DNA of 58,267 nt from an uncultured Clostridia bacterium (GCA_937921505.1 CAKZUB010000012.1:1-58267); one strand, 5' to 3'; positions 16,375 through 25,190 are shown, counted from the stretch's first letter. Program-made: numbers and translations. Notes: generated by a model from the letters alone, not told the origin.

Positions 16375-17574
16375 TTGAATCAACTCTTTTCAGATCGCAT
16401 ACTAAATAGTAAAAAATCATTTATCAGAGAAATATTAAAAGTAACTAGCAACAAAGATATCATTTCTTTTGCCGGAGGACTTCCAAATCCTATTTCATTT
16501 CCGACCTCTGCATTACGAGATGCTATGACTACTGTAACGGATAAAAATGGCTCTCATATTTTTCAATATGCAACAACAGAAGGTTATTTACCTTTAAGAG
16601 AATATATTGCTAAAAGATATCAAATAAAACATGGATTATCTATAAATGCCGAAGATATTCTTATAACCAGTGGTTCCCAACAAGGTCTTGATCTTATAGG
16701 CAAGGTTTTTTTAAATAAGAGTGACTCTATTTTAATTGAAAAACCTGGTTATCTTGGGGCTATCCAAGCTCTTTCATTGTATGAACCACATTTTCATCAA
16801 GTTGACCTTCTTGAAGACGGTGTTGATTTAGATCAGTTCAAAACACGCTTAGCCCAAGACACTATGAAATTATTCTACTCGGTTCCAAACTTTCAAAATC
16901 CAACTGGTCTTACTTATTCAAGAGCTAACAGACAAGCTTTAGGCCTCATGCTTACTCATACTCAAACTGTTTTAATTGAGGATGATCCTTATGGCGAACT
17001 TAGGTTTTTTGGAGAAGACCTTCCCTATATTCAATCTTTTAGTAACTGTCCCTCAATCTTACTTGGTTCCTTTTCAAAAATTGTTACACCAGGTATGCGT
17101 ATTGGTTGGATTTGTACAACGCATCCTCAAATCATGGAAAAGCTTATTATTGCTAAACAAGCCTCTGACTTACATACTAATTATTTTGCTCAAAGAGTTA
17201 TTTATCAATACCTTATAGACAATAATTTAGAAGAGCATATTAGTCATATCAAAAAACTTTACAAAGAACAGTGTGAAGCTATGGTATCTAGTATTCATAA
17301 ATATTTCCCGGAAAATATTAAAGTCACTCAGCCTGAGGGTGGGATGTTTTTATGGGTTACTTTACCTAAGTACTTGTCTTCTTTGAAGCTTTTCGAACTT
17401 GCATCTGAACTAAAAGTTGCTTTTGTCCCCGGCGAGCCTTTTTATATAGGTGAAATCCCTCAAAACACCTTGCGTTTAAATTATACTAATTCAGATATAC
17501 AGACTATTGATAAGGGTATTAGGAGGCTTGGTGAAGCTATTCATAAACTTATTAAAAACACCGTTACCTATTAA
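16375..17574 (+). CDS. PLP-dependent aminotransferase, class I/II (2-aminoadipate/MocR-like fold)
   Basis: 399 residues starting at TTG 16375, the only start in frame near the weak AGCAGG site. The fold-type I core is visible: SFAGGLPNPISFP near residue 32, SGSQQGLDLIGKVF near 102, YSVPNFQNPTGLTYS near 168, the DDPYGELRF Asp near 203, and the PLP lysine in GSFSKIVTPGMRIGW near 233. It resembles LysN/aromatic aminotransferases of the stand-alone MocR type. The substrate is not determined. It is probably co-transcribed with the ArsR-like gene. Its last 11 bases overlap, tail to tail, the end of the ATP-grasp gene on the other strand. Confidence 0.88.
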   Translation: MNQLFSDRILNSKKSFIREILKVTSNKDIISFAGGLPNPISFPTSALRDAMTTVTDKNGSHIFQYATTEGYLPLREYIAKRYQIKHGLSINAEDILITSGSQQGLDLIGKVFLNKSDSILIEKPGYLGAIQALSLYEPHFHQVDLLEDGVDLDQFKTRLAQDTMKLFYSVPNFQNPTGLTYSRANRQALGLMLTHTQTVLIEDDPYGELRFFGEDLPYIQSFSNCPSILLGSFSKIVTPGMRIGWICTTHPQIMEKLIIAKQASDLHTNYFAQRVIYQYLIDNNLEEHISHIKKLYKEQCEAMVSSIHKYFPENIKVTQPEGGMFLWVTLPKYLSSLKLFELASELKVAFVPGEPFYIGEIPQNTLRLNYTNSDIQTIDKGIRRLGEAIHKLIKNTVTY

Positions 17575-17585
17575 AGGGAACGGTG
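17559..17585. terminator. Shared bidirectional terminator inside a convergent gene overlap
   Basis: CACCGTT (17559-17565) pairs with AACGGTG (17579-17585), with an inner CC/GG extension. T-rich runs flank it on both strands (CTTTTA to the right; TTTTTAAT on the minus strand). It contains the last codons of both converging genes. Confidence 0.75.
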
Positions 17586-18427
17586 CTTTTAATATACGCT
17601 ATATACTCTTTTGCCGTATCTATGTTGCCATATTCATAAAGTGTTCTACTGCCAACAACGTCCTCTACTTCATTAAAAAGAAATTCACCTTGTTGATCTA
17701 CTATAAAGTCTACACCTACAAAATCACTCTTTAATGCCTTTATAATCTTTTGAACACAGTTTTCATTCTTCTCGCTCAGCTGATAGATACTCGCTGTGCC
17801 ACCTAGTGAATAGTTTGACCTAAAATCAACCTTTGATTCTCTTTTAATAGCCCCTAAGATACGTTCTCCTAGCACAAATACCCTTACATCTACTCCCAAA
17901 TGATTACACATTTTTTGAATTAAAAAATCATCTTCTTTAATTTGCGCCAGATAAAATACTATATCTTTTTTATCCATACATTGAAACACTTCTTGTCCCC
18001 CATGTCCTCCTGCGCTTTTAAGTACAACGGGATAAACTAATACAACTGTATCTAAATCAAAATATCTTTTACTCAAAAAAAGAGTATCAAGCATTGGAAC
18101 TTCAAGCTCACTCATAAATTGATGCGTTCTTGCTTTATGGTTACATAAATGTGTAACGCGGTAAGAATTATAGACTCTTATCCCCATAAGCTCTAAATGT
18201 TTGGCTAATAAACTATCTCTTGATCTATTAATAACTAGCTTCGGATGAGACCTTTGACCTTTATAAGCTGCAAATAAATGATTTCCCTCCATGCCTAGCG
18301 TAATCTTTTCTCGTAAAACAAATTCTAAATCAATAGCACATTTTCTGGCATAAGTGATAAGTGCATCAATAAAATAACTATTTTTAACAGCATCTTCCCT
18401 ATTATAAACAAGCCATGCCTGTATCAT
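17564..18427 (-). CDS. RimK-like ATP-grasp ligase, second of a pair
   Basis: 287 residues. An N-terminal pre-ATP-grasp region (WLVYNREDAVKNSYFIDA) is followed by the ATP-grasp core: VVLKSAGGHGGQEVFQC near residue 134, DVRVFVLGERILGAIKRES near 184, and the metal-binding FVGVDFIVDQQGEFLFNEVED near 240. RimK relatives form peptide bonds by adding amino acids to acyl phosphates. Its first four bases overlap the end of the upstream paralogue (18424-19323), so the pair is translationally coupled. The two share DFR-N-x3-GG motifs. No precursor peptide or other biosynthetic gene is evident. Substrate unknown. Confidence 0.88.
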   Translation of the reverse strand: MIQAWLVYNREDAVKNSYFIDALITYARKCAIDLEFVLREKITLGMEGNHLFAAYKGQRSHPKLVINRSRDSLLAKHLELMGIRVYNSYRVTHLCNHKARTHQFMSELEVPMLDTLFLSKRYFDLDTVVLVYPVVLKSAGGHGGQEVFQCMDKKDIVFYLAQIKEDDFLIQKMCNHLGVDVRVFVLGERILGAIKRESKVDFRSNYSLGGTASIYQLSEKNENCVQKIIKALKSDFVGVDFIVDQQGEFLFNEVEDVVGSRTLYEYGNIDTAKEYIAYIKSTVPFNR

Positions 18428-19323
18428 TGTATAAGCTCCTTTAAGATGTGCTTTAAGATATGTTCTGCTACATTAATCCCCGTACACATTTGTATGTTTT
18501 TAATGTGTGCATTTGAATTAATTTCACATAATATCGGTTCTTCATCTTTTCCAAATAGTATATCTACTCCAGCAAAATCTGCTCCAATTACTTCACATGC
18601 CTTAAGTGCTAACTCTTTAAAAGCCCTAGCGGGTTGATAACTCTCCATCCTTCCTCCATTTGTAACATTAGCTCTAAAATCATCCCTAGATGTACGCAGC
18701 ATACTAGCAACCACCTGACCTCCTACTACGTTAAGTCTTACATCTCTTCCCTTACTGCTTGCTATAAACTCTTGATAGATATGCGGCGTACTAAGCAGTC
18801 TTTTTCTCTTATCTATAAGCTCTGCTCTAGTTTTAACTAAATATACCTGTTCTCCAAATGACCCATAGCTTTCTTTAATAACTACCGGATAAGTGAGCTC
18901 ACTTTGTATAGCCTCTATATAGTGATCTGTCTCTTCTTGAAATCCTTTAAAAACAAGTGGTGCAATAATTGTCTTTGGCATTGTGATAGCATGCTTTGCT
19001 AATACTTGAAAAGTCTGAGACTTATCATCACATATATTTATCACCCACGAGCTATTAAAGAGTCTAACTCCCATTTGTTCTAACTGATAGGCAAGCCTTA
19101 TATCTTTATCTAAAAAAAGCACAAAATCGGGTAGTGTTGTTATTTTCTTCCCCTGTAGAAAGCAAGTATTATGTGCTATACCCATTAATAATTCATTATT
19201 AAACACAAGTTCTAAAGTAATCCCCATTCTAGCGGCACACACTCTATATAAGTCGATAATTTCCATATATTTAGGAGTCTTGAGATATCCATTAGAAACT
19301 ACCCATCCTCTTAGCTTGTCCAT
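18424..19323 (-). CDS. RimK-like ATP-grasp ligase, first of a pair
   Basis: 299 residues, homologous throughout to the gene it overlaps. It has an N-terminal WVVSNGYLKTPKYMEIIDLY segment, the glycine-rich loop in VVIKESYGSFGEQVYLVK near residue 150, GRDVRLNVVGGQVVASMLR near 193, and a metal-binding FAGVDILFGKDEEPILCEINSNA-type end near 246-268. The conserved Asn in EINSNAH is the usual Mg ligand of ATP-grasp enzymes; the partner has NEVED at the same point. Tandem ATP-grasp genes can act in sequence on one product, which would be an inference here. An inverted repeat lies 72-123 bases upstream. Confidence 0.88.
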   Translation of the reverse strand: MDKLRGWVVSNGYLKTPKYMEIIDLYRVCAARMGITLELVFNNELLMGIAHNTCFLQGKKITTLPDFVLFLDKDIRLAYQLEQMGVRLFNSSWVINICDDKSQTFQVLAKHAITMPKTIIAPLVFKGFQEETDHYIEAIQSELTYPVVIKESYGSFGEQVYLVKTRAELIDKRKRLLSTPHIYQEFIASSKGRDVRLNVVGGQVVASMLRTSRDDFRANVTNGGRMESYQPARAFKELALKACEVIGADFAGVDILFGKDEEPILCEINSNAHIKNIQMCTGINVAEHILKHILKELIQ

Positions 19324-19394
19324 CGTTCACGCTCCTTTTCCCTGACTATTATAACACTAAACTTATTCATCTGTGCAGAGTTGTTTCTCATAAT

Positions 19395-19446
19395 GATTTC
19401 ACATCATACATCACCTGGAATAACTTAAATTTAAAGATGTGAAATC
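19395..19446. repeat. Inverted repeat upstream of the ATP-grasp pair
   Basis: GATTTCACATC (19395-19405) and GATGTGAAATC (19436-19446) are perfect complements separated by 30 bases. The spacing suits either a leader hairpin or a two-site operator in front of the minus-strand gene starting at 19323. Confidence 0.5.
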
Positions 19447-19507
19447 TATAAATACATACTATCATTAGTTTTCTATTTTCGTAATATATGATTTTATAAA
19501 AATAAAA

Positions 19508-19545
19508 AAGGGCAATCAAAAAGTTTTTAAACTTTTTGTACCCTT
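19508..19545 (-). terminator. Terminator downstream of hflC
   Basis: AAGGG...AAAAAGTTT (from 19508) pairs with AAACTTTTT...CCCTT (to 19545), interrupted by a small internal bulge. On the minus strand a T run (complement of 19503-19509) follows. Confidence 0.8.
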
Positions 19546-19573
19546 CTCTTCTTCAAACATTTTATTTGTTTTC

Positions 19574-20506
19574 TTAATACCCTTGTAATCCTTTTAAGAA
19601 AGCATTGTCTTTATCTACAAATATAGTTGTACCCTCAAGTTGTTTATAGGCACTCATTCTTTGAATAAATTTATAAAATTCTACATCCTTAGACATAGAT
19701 GCACGATAAATCTCTAAAGCCTGTCTTTCTGCTTCTGAGCGAATAATAGCACTTTCTTCTGTTGCTTTTGCTATAATTTCTTTTTCAATACGATTTGTTT
19801 CTGAGGTGGATGTCGTATAAAAAGCGTCCCCTTCTGCACGAAGCTTTTCACTTTCTTTTTGAATTTCCTTAATCATTTTTTCTTCTATACTTGCTACTGT
19901 AGATTGTGGGAAATTCTTTCTAAAAATACCTATATCAATTACTTCAATACCATATTCTTTTTCTAATGTTTCATTGAGTTGTTCTCTTCTTTCATCTATC
20001 ATGACCTGCATAATCTCTGAATCAAAAAATTCTTCGAATCTAAGCTTGTTAGCTGATTGAATAACAACTGGATAAACATTACTATCCATAAGCTGTTTAC
20101 GGTTATTTTCAGTTCCTACTTTGATTTGATAAATAGCAGGATTTTTAATACGATATTGTGCATACATTTGAATATCTAACTTTCTTCTATCGCTCGTATT
20201 AATAGTTTCTGGCAATGAAATGTAAGTGAGATATTTTGAAGTATAAGTCTGTACTTGATCCATGAAAGGTACTTTGATAAATAAACCTCTTCTTGAAATA
20301 AGCTCCACATTTCTTAAAGTATTATTATCCATCATAGCTTCTATGACAGATTCTTCTGTACTCGGTCTGATAATTGCCTTTTTAATTTCTCCAAGTCTTT
20401 TTACAGTTGCTACTTCATCAGGTGCAACTGTATAAAAACTATTTGGCACTATCATCACTGCAGCTACTACAATAATCATTGATATCATTTTAGTCATTAT
20501 TTTCAT
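19574..20506 (-). CDS. hflC: HflC-like SPFH/prohibitin-family membrane protein
   Basis: 310 residues. One N-terminal span (about 5-23, MISMIIVVAAVMIVPNSFY) is followed by the SPFH domain with FYTVAPDEVATVKRLGEI, and a helical C-terminus (KESEKLRAEGDAFYTT; ATEESAIIRSEAERQALEIY) typical of HflC. HflC forms with HflK a large membrane cage that in other bacteria surrounds FtsH and restrains its proteolysis; an FtsH-family gene lies at 32522. Its start overlaps the hflK stop by one base, and GGAGG is present at the overlap. Name by similarity and pairing. Confidence 0.9.
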   Translation of the reverse strand: MKIMTKMISMIIVVAAVMIVPNSFYTVAPDEVATVKRLGEIKKAIIRPSTEESVIEAMMDNNTLRNVELISRRGLFIKVPFMDQVQTYTSKYLTYISLPETINTSDRRKLDIQMYAQYRIKNPAIYQIKVGTENNRKQLMDSNVYPVVIQSANKLRFEEFFDSEIMQVMIDERREQLNETLEKEYGIEVIDIGIFRKNFPQSTVASIEEKMIKEIQKESEKLRAEGDAFYTTSTSETNRIEKEIIAKATEESAIIRSEAERQALEIYRASMSKDVEFYKFIQRMSAYKQLEGTTIFVDKDNAFLKGLQGY

Positions 20507-21537
20507 TAGTTCTGTCCTCCTTGTGGCTCAAGTTTACTCACCTTATTATTAATATCAAAAAACTTAAGGAGGTTGCCGCTATTTGTTTGGTCAATAATAA
20601 GTGTATTCTTTTTAAGGACTTCTTGCATAGCTTCAAGGTAAAACTTTTCTTTTACAACCTGTGGATTTTGCAAATATTCGCTATAAAGAGCTTCAAACTC
20701 TGCCACATCCGCATTAGCTTCAGCTACAATCTGTGCATTAAATCCTCTTGCATCTTCATAAAGTCTAGTAGCTTGTGCTTGTGCTGTTGGAATAACTGTA
20801 TTGACATACTTTTCTGCTTCTTCTTGTCTGCCTCTTTTGTATTGATTTGCTTCTTCTACAAGTTGCCTTGCCTGGTCTACTTGTTCAAGGTAATTTACAT
20901 TTTGTGTGGTGACTTGTGTAATTTTAATCCCTGATTGATATTTGTCTAATTTCTTTTGTAATACTGGAAGAATCGCTTTATCTATTTCTTCTTTTTGTTG
21001 AACTGCTTGATTCATTGTAAATGTTTGCATTGTACTTCTAACGATATCTTCAAGTGCGAGTCGCATAGTCGGTTCTAATTCATCTACTTCATACAAATAG
21101 TTGATAGGATCTGCTACTTGATATCTGACGATCAAATTAAGCAACACAATAGACGCATTATTACTTTTACCATCTACAATAACCGGCTCTTCATCATTAT
21201 TTGTGATATATTGTCCACCTTGTGAAGTACTGCCTTGCTTTTCAGTTCTAAAACCGTATTGCATTTCTTTAACTTCTTGTACGTTCACTTTCTTCAGCTC
21301 ATCTATAATAGGTACCTTAAAGTGTATGCCTGGCATTTCATTAACTGGCATTATATTACCAAACCTAGTAATAACAGCCACTGTTCCTGTTTCTAACCTG
21401 TACACACTCCCAAATCCAACAACAACAATCACAAAAACAGCAACGAGTGTCGTGATAATCTTTTTAAGATCATTGCCTAATTGCTTAAATTTATTATTTT
21501 TATCTACATCGATAACAACTTCATCTTGTTCAAACAT
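20506..21537 (-). CDS. hflK: HflK-like SPFH/prohibitin-family membrane protein
   Basis: 343 residues. A cytosolic N-terminus with acidic MFEQDEVVIDVDKNNKF, one span at about 27-46 (IITTLVAVFVIVVVGFGSVY), then the SPFH domain starting GTVAVITRFGNIMP and containing GIHFKVPIIDELKKV. The C-terminal helix carries VEEANQYKRGRQEEAEKY and TAQAQATRLYEDARGFNAQ, the HflK signature. Partner of HflC in one operon. AGGGAGGAAT lies upstream of the ATG. Confidence 0.9.
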   Translation of the reverse strand: MFEQDEVVIDVDKNNKFKQLGNDLKKIITTLVAVFVIVVVGFGSVYRLETGTVAVITRFGNIMPVNEMPGIHFKVPIIDELKKVNVQEVKEMQYGFRTEKQGSTSQGGQYITNNDEEPVIVDGKSNNASIVLLNLIVRYQVADPINYLYEVDELEPTMRLALEDIVRSTMQTFTMNQAVQQKEEIDKAILPVLQKKLDKYQSGIKITQVTTQNVNYLEQVDQARQLVEEANQYKRGRQEEAEKYVNTVIPTAQAQATRLYEDARGFNAQIVAEANADVAEFEALYSEYLQNPQVVKEKFYLEAMQEVLKKNTLIIDQTNSGNLLKFFDINNKVSKLEPQGGQN

Positions 21538-21647
21538 TTTATTCCTCCCTCAATTGCAGATTATACATTAAGTATATCAGCTATTACCCTCTTATACTAT
21601 TCATAATTTTTAACAAAATAAACTGACTGCCTATCCCCCTCATGCAA

Positions 21648-21701
21648 TATAGACTATAAAAAGAGTTGAAAATACATTTTCAACTCTTTTTATAGTCTAT
21701 A
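21648..21701. terminator. Perfect 26-bp bidirectional terminator hairpin
   Basis: The arms 21648-21673 and 21676-21701 are exact complements. The inner part has an A run, GAGTTGAAAA, its complement and a T run, so it can terminate from either side. It follows the Glu-rich repeat gene and precedes hflK on the same strand, separating the two units. Confidence 0.88.
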
Positions 21702-21732
21702 CCTTTATTGTAAATATTTTATAAATAACCTA

Positions 21733-22119
21733 TTATTCTTGTTGACTTGAGGCTTCTTTAACTTCTAATTCCTCAATTTCTGGTAGCATTTCTTCTGGCT
21801 CTATTTCTTCTACTTCTAGTGGTGCTTCTTCTACTTCTGACTCTTCAACTTCTGGAAGCATTTCTTCTGGCTCTATTTCTTCTATTTCTAGTGGTGCTTC
21901 TTCTACTTCTGTCTCTTCAACTTCTGGAAGCATTTCTTCTGGCTCTATTTCTTCTACTTCTTCCATTTCAGTTTCTTGCATTTTATCCATTACTATATAA
22001 TCTACCTCTTCTTCACCTGGTATACTCTTTTGATTTTTAGCATATGATGCAAATAGTATGATCCCAGTTATGATAATAACAACAGCAATAACAAGCATGC
22101 CTATCATTTGAGCACTCAT
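21733..22119 (-). CDS. Membrane-anchored glutamate-rich repeat protein
   Basis: 128 residues. A single N-terminal span (about 5-25, MIGMLVIAVVIIITGIILF) is followed by a short basic stretch and a strongly acidic tail made of nearly three copies of a 24-residue unit beginning EEIEPEEMLPEVEE and ending EVEEAPLE. The repeats are also near-identical at the DNA level (72-bp units across about 21745-21960). The tail is probably disordered and, with the basic residues after the span, cytosolic. No family recognised. Repeat number could vary between strains through slippage. GGGGGAA lies ahead of the ATG. Confidence 0.75.
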   Translation of the reverse strand: MSAQMIGMLVIAVVIIITGIILFASYAKNQKSIPGEEEVDYIVMDKMQETEMEEVEEIEPEEMLPEVEETEVEEAPLEIEEIEPEEMLPEVEESEVEEAPLEVEEIEPEEMLPEIEELEVKEASSQQE

Positions 22120-22202
22120 TTTTAGTTTCCCCCTTAAATAGTTTCATACTCATACATATTCACCAATATGGGGGTTCTATGACATAATCCTTGAAATACC
22201 CT

Positions 22203-22823
22203 TTAGTTTTTTAAGTTCTGTTTTGAATAAGAACATCCGCAATAATCTTGTCTGTAAAGATTATATGCCACACTTAACTGCGTGGAACGTTTATAACCTT
22301 CTTTTTTCTTAAAATCTGAATAAAGATAAGCTACTTGGTATTTTTCTTGCAGTATTTCTCCTATTTCATTGAGTTTATTGGCATTTTTAAGAGGACTAAT
22401 TGTAAGTGTTGTTGCAAAATAATTAAAATCTTGTATTTTAGCCATCTCGGCTGTTTTTTGAAGGCGCATATGATAGCATAAAAAGCATCTTGTGCCTCCT
22501 TCTTGCTGATCAGCTAAAGGGCGTGCCATCTGAGTATATGACTTTACATCATATGCACCTTCTATAAACTTAACAGGATACTTAGTAGGCATCTGCTCGA
22601 TCAAGACTTTTTGTTCTTTAGCTCTTTTTAGATATTCTTCTTGTTCATCAATATTTGGATTGTAATAAAACACTGTGATATAAAAATAATCAGATAAATA
22701 TTCTATTACATAACTACTGCAAGGGGCACAGCAGGAATGCAATAGAAGTTTAGGAACATTTTTTTCAGTTCTTAACTGTTCTAAAGTTGTATCTAATAAC
22801 TTTTGATAATTAACCTTATTCAT
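22203..22823 (-). CDS. queH: Epoxyqueuosine reductase QueH
   Basis: 206 residues from the ATG at 22823, which has GGAGG five bases upstream; the GTG at 22835 overlaps that site. QueH (formerly DUF208) performs the last step of queuosine synthesis, reducing epoxyqueuosine in tRNA, and replaces QueG in many anaerobes. The cysteine motifs are present: LLHSCCAPCSSYV near residue 29, GTRCFLCYHMRL near 102, and YCGCSYSK near the C-terminus, expected to hold the iron-sulfur cluster and second metal. Last gene of a probable fliB-TPR-queH unit. Confidence 0.93.
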   Translation of the reverse strand: MNKVNYQKLLDTTLEQLRTEKNVPKLLLHSCCAPCSSYVIEYLSDYFYITVFYYNPNIDEQEEYLKRAKEQKVLIEQMPTKYPVKFIEGAYDVKSYTQMARPLADQQEGGTRCFLCYHMRLQKTAEMAKIQDFNYFATTLTISPLKNANKLNEIGEILQEKYQVAYLYSDFKKKEGYKRSTQLSVAYNLYRQDYCGCSYSKQNLKN

Positions 22824-22868
22824 CTTTACCTCCACCTCATATCACAAGCTTTTCTTTCAACCTTACTT

Positions 22869-23855
22869 CTACTGTCTTGTATAATTTATTAAATGGCAAA
22901 ATACAGAGTTATCTGGTTCCATCTGATAAGCACTCTCAAAGTCAGATTTTGCTTTTTGAGTATCCCCAAGATTATAATAAGCTATCCCTCTTTCTGCAAT
23001 CGCATGTGTATCTTGCTTGTGATTTGCAATATAAGTATTTAAATGAGCTATACACCCACTATAATTTTCTTTAAGTCCTTGTAAAAGTCCTATGCAATAC
23101 TGCGCTTCATCATTTTCTGGTTCTAGCTCTATAATCTTTTGATAGATTTCTAAAGCTTCATCATACATCTTAAGACTTAGTAAAACACTTCCTTTAAACT
23201 CGTATCCCATAACCATCTCAGGTTCTAGTGAAATAGCTTTATTAAAACACCTCATGGCTTTACCATATAAATCTTTAGCTAAAAACTCATCCGCTTTTGC
23301 AAAATACATTTCATAGTCTGTAAAATTAAGTACTGACTGAGCTGTTAGATCTGCTGCGTTTAACAGTGTATTTAACTTTTCTCCTTGATAATTATGAACG
23401 TACATAGCTACATCTTTAATCATCTCTAAGTCATCTGCAAACCACACACTTTCTTCTGTGTCCTTTACATCTAAAAGTCTAAGCTCTGGCGGTAAGAGCG
23501 TACTCTCCTTAGCTTCTGCCGTAATGATATAGTTAAGTTCTATTCTGTCACTATCTAATGTAAGTGTTGTTTTTTTACTACGATAAACCTTTGCATTTTT
23601 ATACCATCCAATTACTTTATTTTCATTTGCATCATTTTTAGAAGTCCATACTACAAGTACGTCTTCAGCTATTTTATCTTCTTTAGTCACCCCTTCAAAG
23701 TTTTCTATAGATAGCTCGTCTAAGCCTTCGCCGTATCCATAATAGTATCCATTAACACTTTGAAAATTATAGCCGCATAAAGGGGTGACCTTTTCTTCAT
23801 CGCCTTCACCTATATAGTATTTCATCCAAGGAATGCTTATAAATAATATTTTCAT
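22869..23855 (-). CDS. TPR protein with an unrecognised N-terminal domain
   Basis: 328 residues. Residues 1-150 form a domain beginning MKILFISIPWMKYYIGEGD and containing YYYGYGEGLDEL, reminiscent of an uncharacterised N-terminal module I have seen on other bacterial hypothetical proteins. From about 185 come TPR repeats: YGKAMRCFNKAISLEPE, YDEALEIYQKIIELEPEN, and TQKAKSDFESAYQMEPDN. No signal peptide or membrane span. It lies 10 bases after fliB and 46 before queH, so co-transcription is likely. Function unknown. Confidence 0.8.
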   Translation of the reverse strand: MKILFISIPWMKYYIGEGDEEKVTPLCGYNFQSVNGYYYGYGEGLDELSIENFEGVTKEDKIAEDVLVVWTSKNDANENKVIGWYKNAKVYRSKKTTLTLDSDRIELNYIITAEAKESTLLPPELRLLDVKDTEESVWFADDLEMIKDVAMYVHNYQGEKLNTLLNAADLTAQSVLNFTDYEMYFAKADEFLAKDLYGKAMRCFNKAISLEPEMVMGYEFKGSVLLSLKMYDEALEIYQKIIELEPENDEAQYCIGLLQGLKENYSGCIAHLNTYIANHKQDTHAIAERGIAYYNLGDTQKAKSDFESAYQMEPDNSVFCHLINYTRQ

Positions 23856-23865
23856 TTTTTTCTCC

Positions 23866-25056
23866 TTATTGTTTATTTCTTTTTATCGCTAAAAGCGTTT
23901 CTAAAGATTCATCATCATGGTCAAAGGTCTTTGAGAGAGACTGTATAAGCCTAATGAAGTCTTCTTTTGTAAAATGTTCGCTATAACTTGTCATACCAAT
24001 AACATGTAATTTAACTAACTTATAGTACAAATCCATCCGTCTAAAGCTTTCAAAAGGCTGCTTATGGTCAAGTGGCATACATCGTTCAAAGACATAGTTT
24101 GCCAAATAGTTTTCTACCATATAGCCATTTTCTTTAATAAAATGCTTATAGTATTTTGTATAGCCTACGTCATAGAGCTGGCTCACTTTCTTTAAATCTC
24201 CCACTTCTCCAAGTTGCAATCCTAAAAACATTTCTTCTAAACATTGCTGGTACCTTTTAGATTTTATCTTCTTGCTTGTACTAAAAGCTTGAAGTGCTTG
24301 AATAAGATCGATCGCCTCTTTTGTATCACTTTCATAACCTTTTATGTAGTGATCAATCTTATGAGATAAAATCGCTTTGTTGTAGGAGACTATCAGATCT
24401 GGGATCTTCTTGGTAGTGTGGTGTAATATATATTTTTCAAACTCTCGCATAAAAGACCCCATGAGTTTCATTCTATCTTCTATAGTATAGTTTCTGTTTT
24501 GCAAAACATCTATAATAAATGCACGAAGTTCAAAAAAGTAATCCTGCCACTTTTCAGGTTTTAAATGATTAACTTTAAGATCTGCACTGATAGTCGGCAC
24601 TGTTTCTTCTTGCTCTATATCGCAAAATTTAATTTGCTCTTTACTGAGTAAAATGAGTCTTGCAGCCTCTGGACAAGAACAAATAAGAGAGTACTCTAAA
24701 GTATCATTGATACGATTAATCGTTCTTGGATAGAGCGTACAGGTATGACTTAAATAGGCTTTACCAAGTATACTATATATATCACATAGCCCCTCGTCAG
24801 ATAAAAAGGCACATCTGCCATTTTTGAGCTTAATCTTTGCAGCATGCTCTACGGTTGGATGCGTGCGTTTGCGAACGATCTCTTTTTCTAGTCTACCTTT
24901 AATAGCTTTATCTTTGACTTTCTTATACTTTTTATAGGTTTCTTCATCTATAGCAATGTACCATCCGACACAGCATGAGTCTTCACACGCAGCCCCTATA
25001 CATGTAAAATCTTTTATATAATGAGGTATTCTTTTTTTTTGATATTTTTTATCCAC
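23866..25056 (-). CDS. fliB: Flagellin lysine-N-methylase, FliB family
   Basis: 396 residues. The family adds methyl groups to lysines of flagellin. The N-terminal Cys cluster is diagnostic: CIGAACEDSCCVGWY near residue 19, followed by GRCAFLSDEGLCDIY near 85 and SHTCTLYPR near 105, probably an Fe-S or metal site like that of the YkgJ group. The C-terminal two thirds are helical without clear motifs. No flagellin gene is in the window, but the chemotaxis cluster at 35101-46669 agrees with a motile cell. Start at the ATG after a weak GGAG; a T-rich region precedes it. Confidence 0.88.
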   Translation of the reverse strand: MDKKYQKKRIPHYIKDFTCIGAACEDSCCVGWYIAIDEETYKKYKKVKDKAIKGRLEKEIVRKRTHPTVEHAAKIKLKNGRCAFLSDEGLCDIYSILGKAYLSHTCTLYPRTINRINDTLEYSLICSCPEAARLILLSKEQIKFCDIEQEETVPTISADLKVNHLKPEKWQDYFFELRAFIIDVLQNRNYTIEDRMKLMGSFMREFEKYILHHTTKKIPDLIVSYNKAILSHKIDHYIKGYESDTKEAIDLIQALQAFSTSKKIKSKRYQQCLEEMFLGLQLGEVGDLKKVSQLYDVGYTKYYKHFIKENGYMVENYLANYVFERCMPLDHKQPFESFRRMDLYYKLVKLHVIGMTSYSEHFTKEDFIRLIQSLSKTFDHDDESLETLLAIKRNKQ

Positions 25057-25190
25057 TGTTTGTCTGTACTCCTCTATTATTTATTAATTCTATTTTAATA
25101 CTAACCCTTCTTTATGTCTAGTTGCTCTCTTAAATCATCATCATTGTCTGTGCTTAAGAATATTTTGTAGATTAATTTCTTAATTTATTG

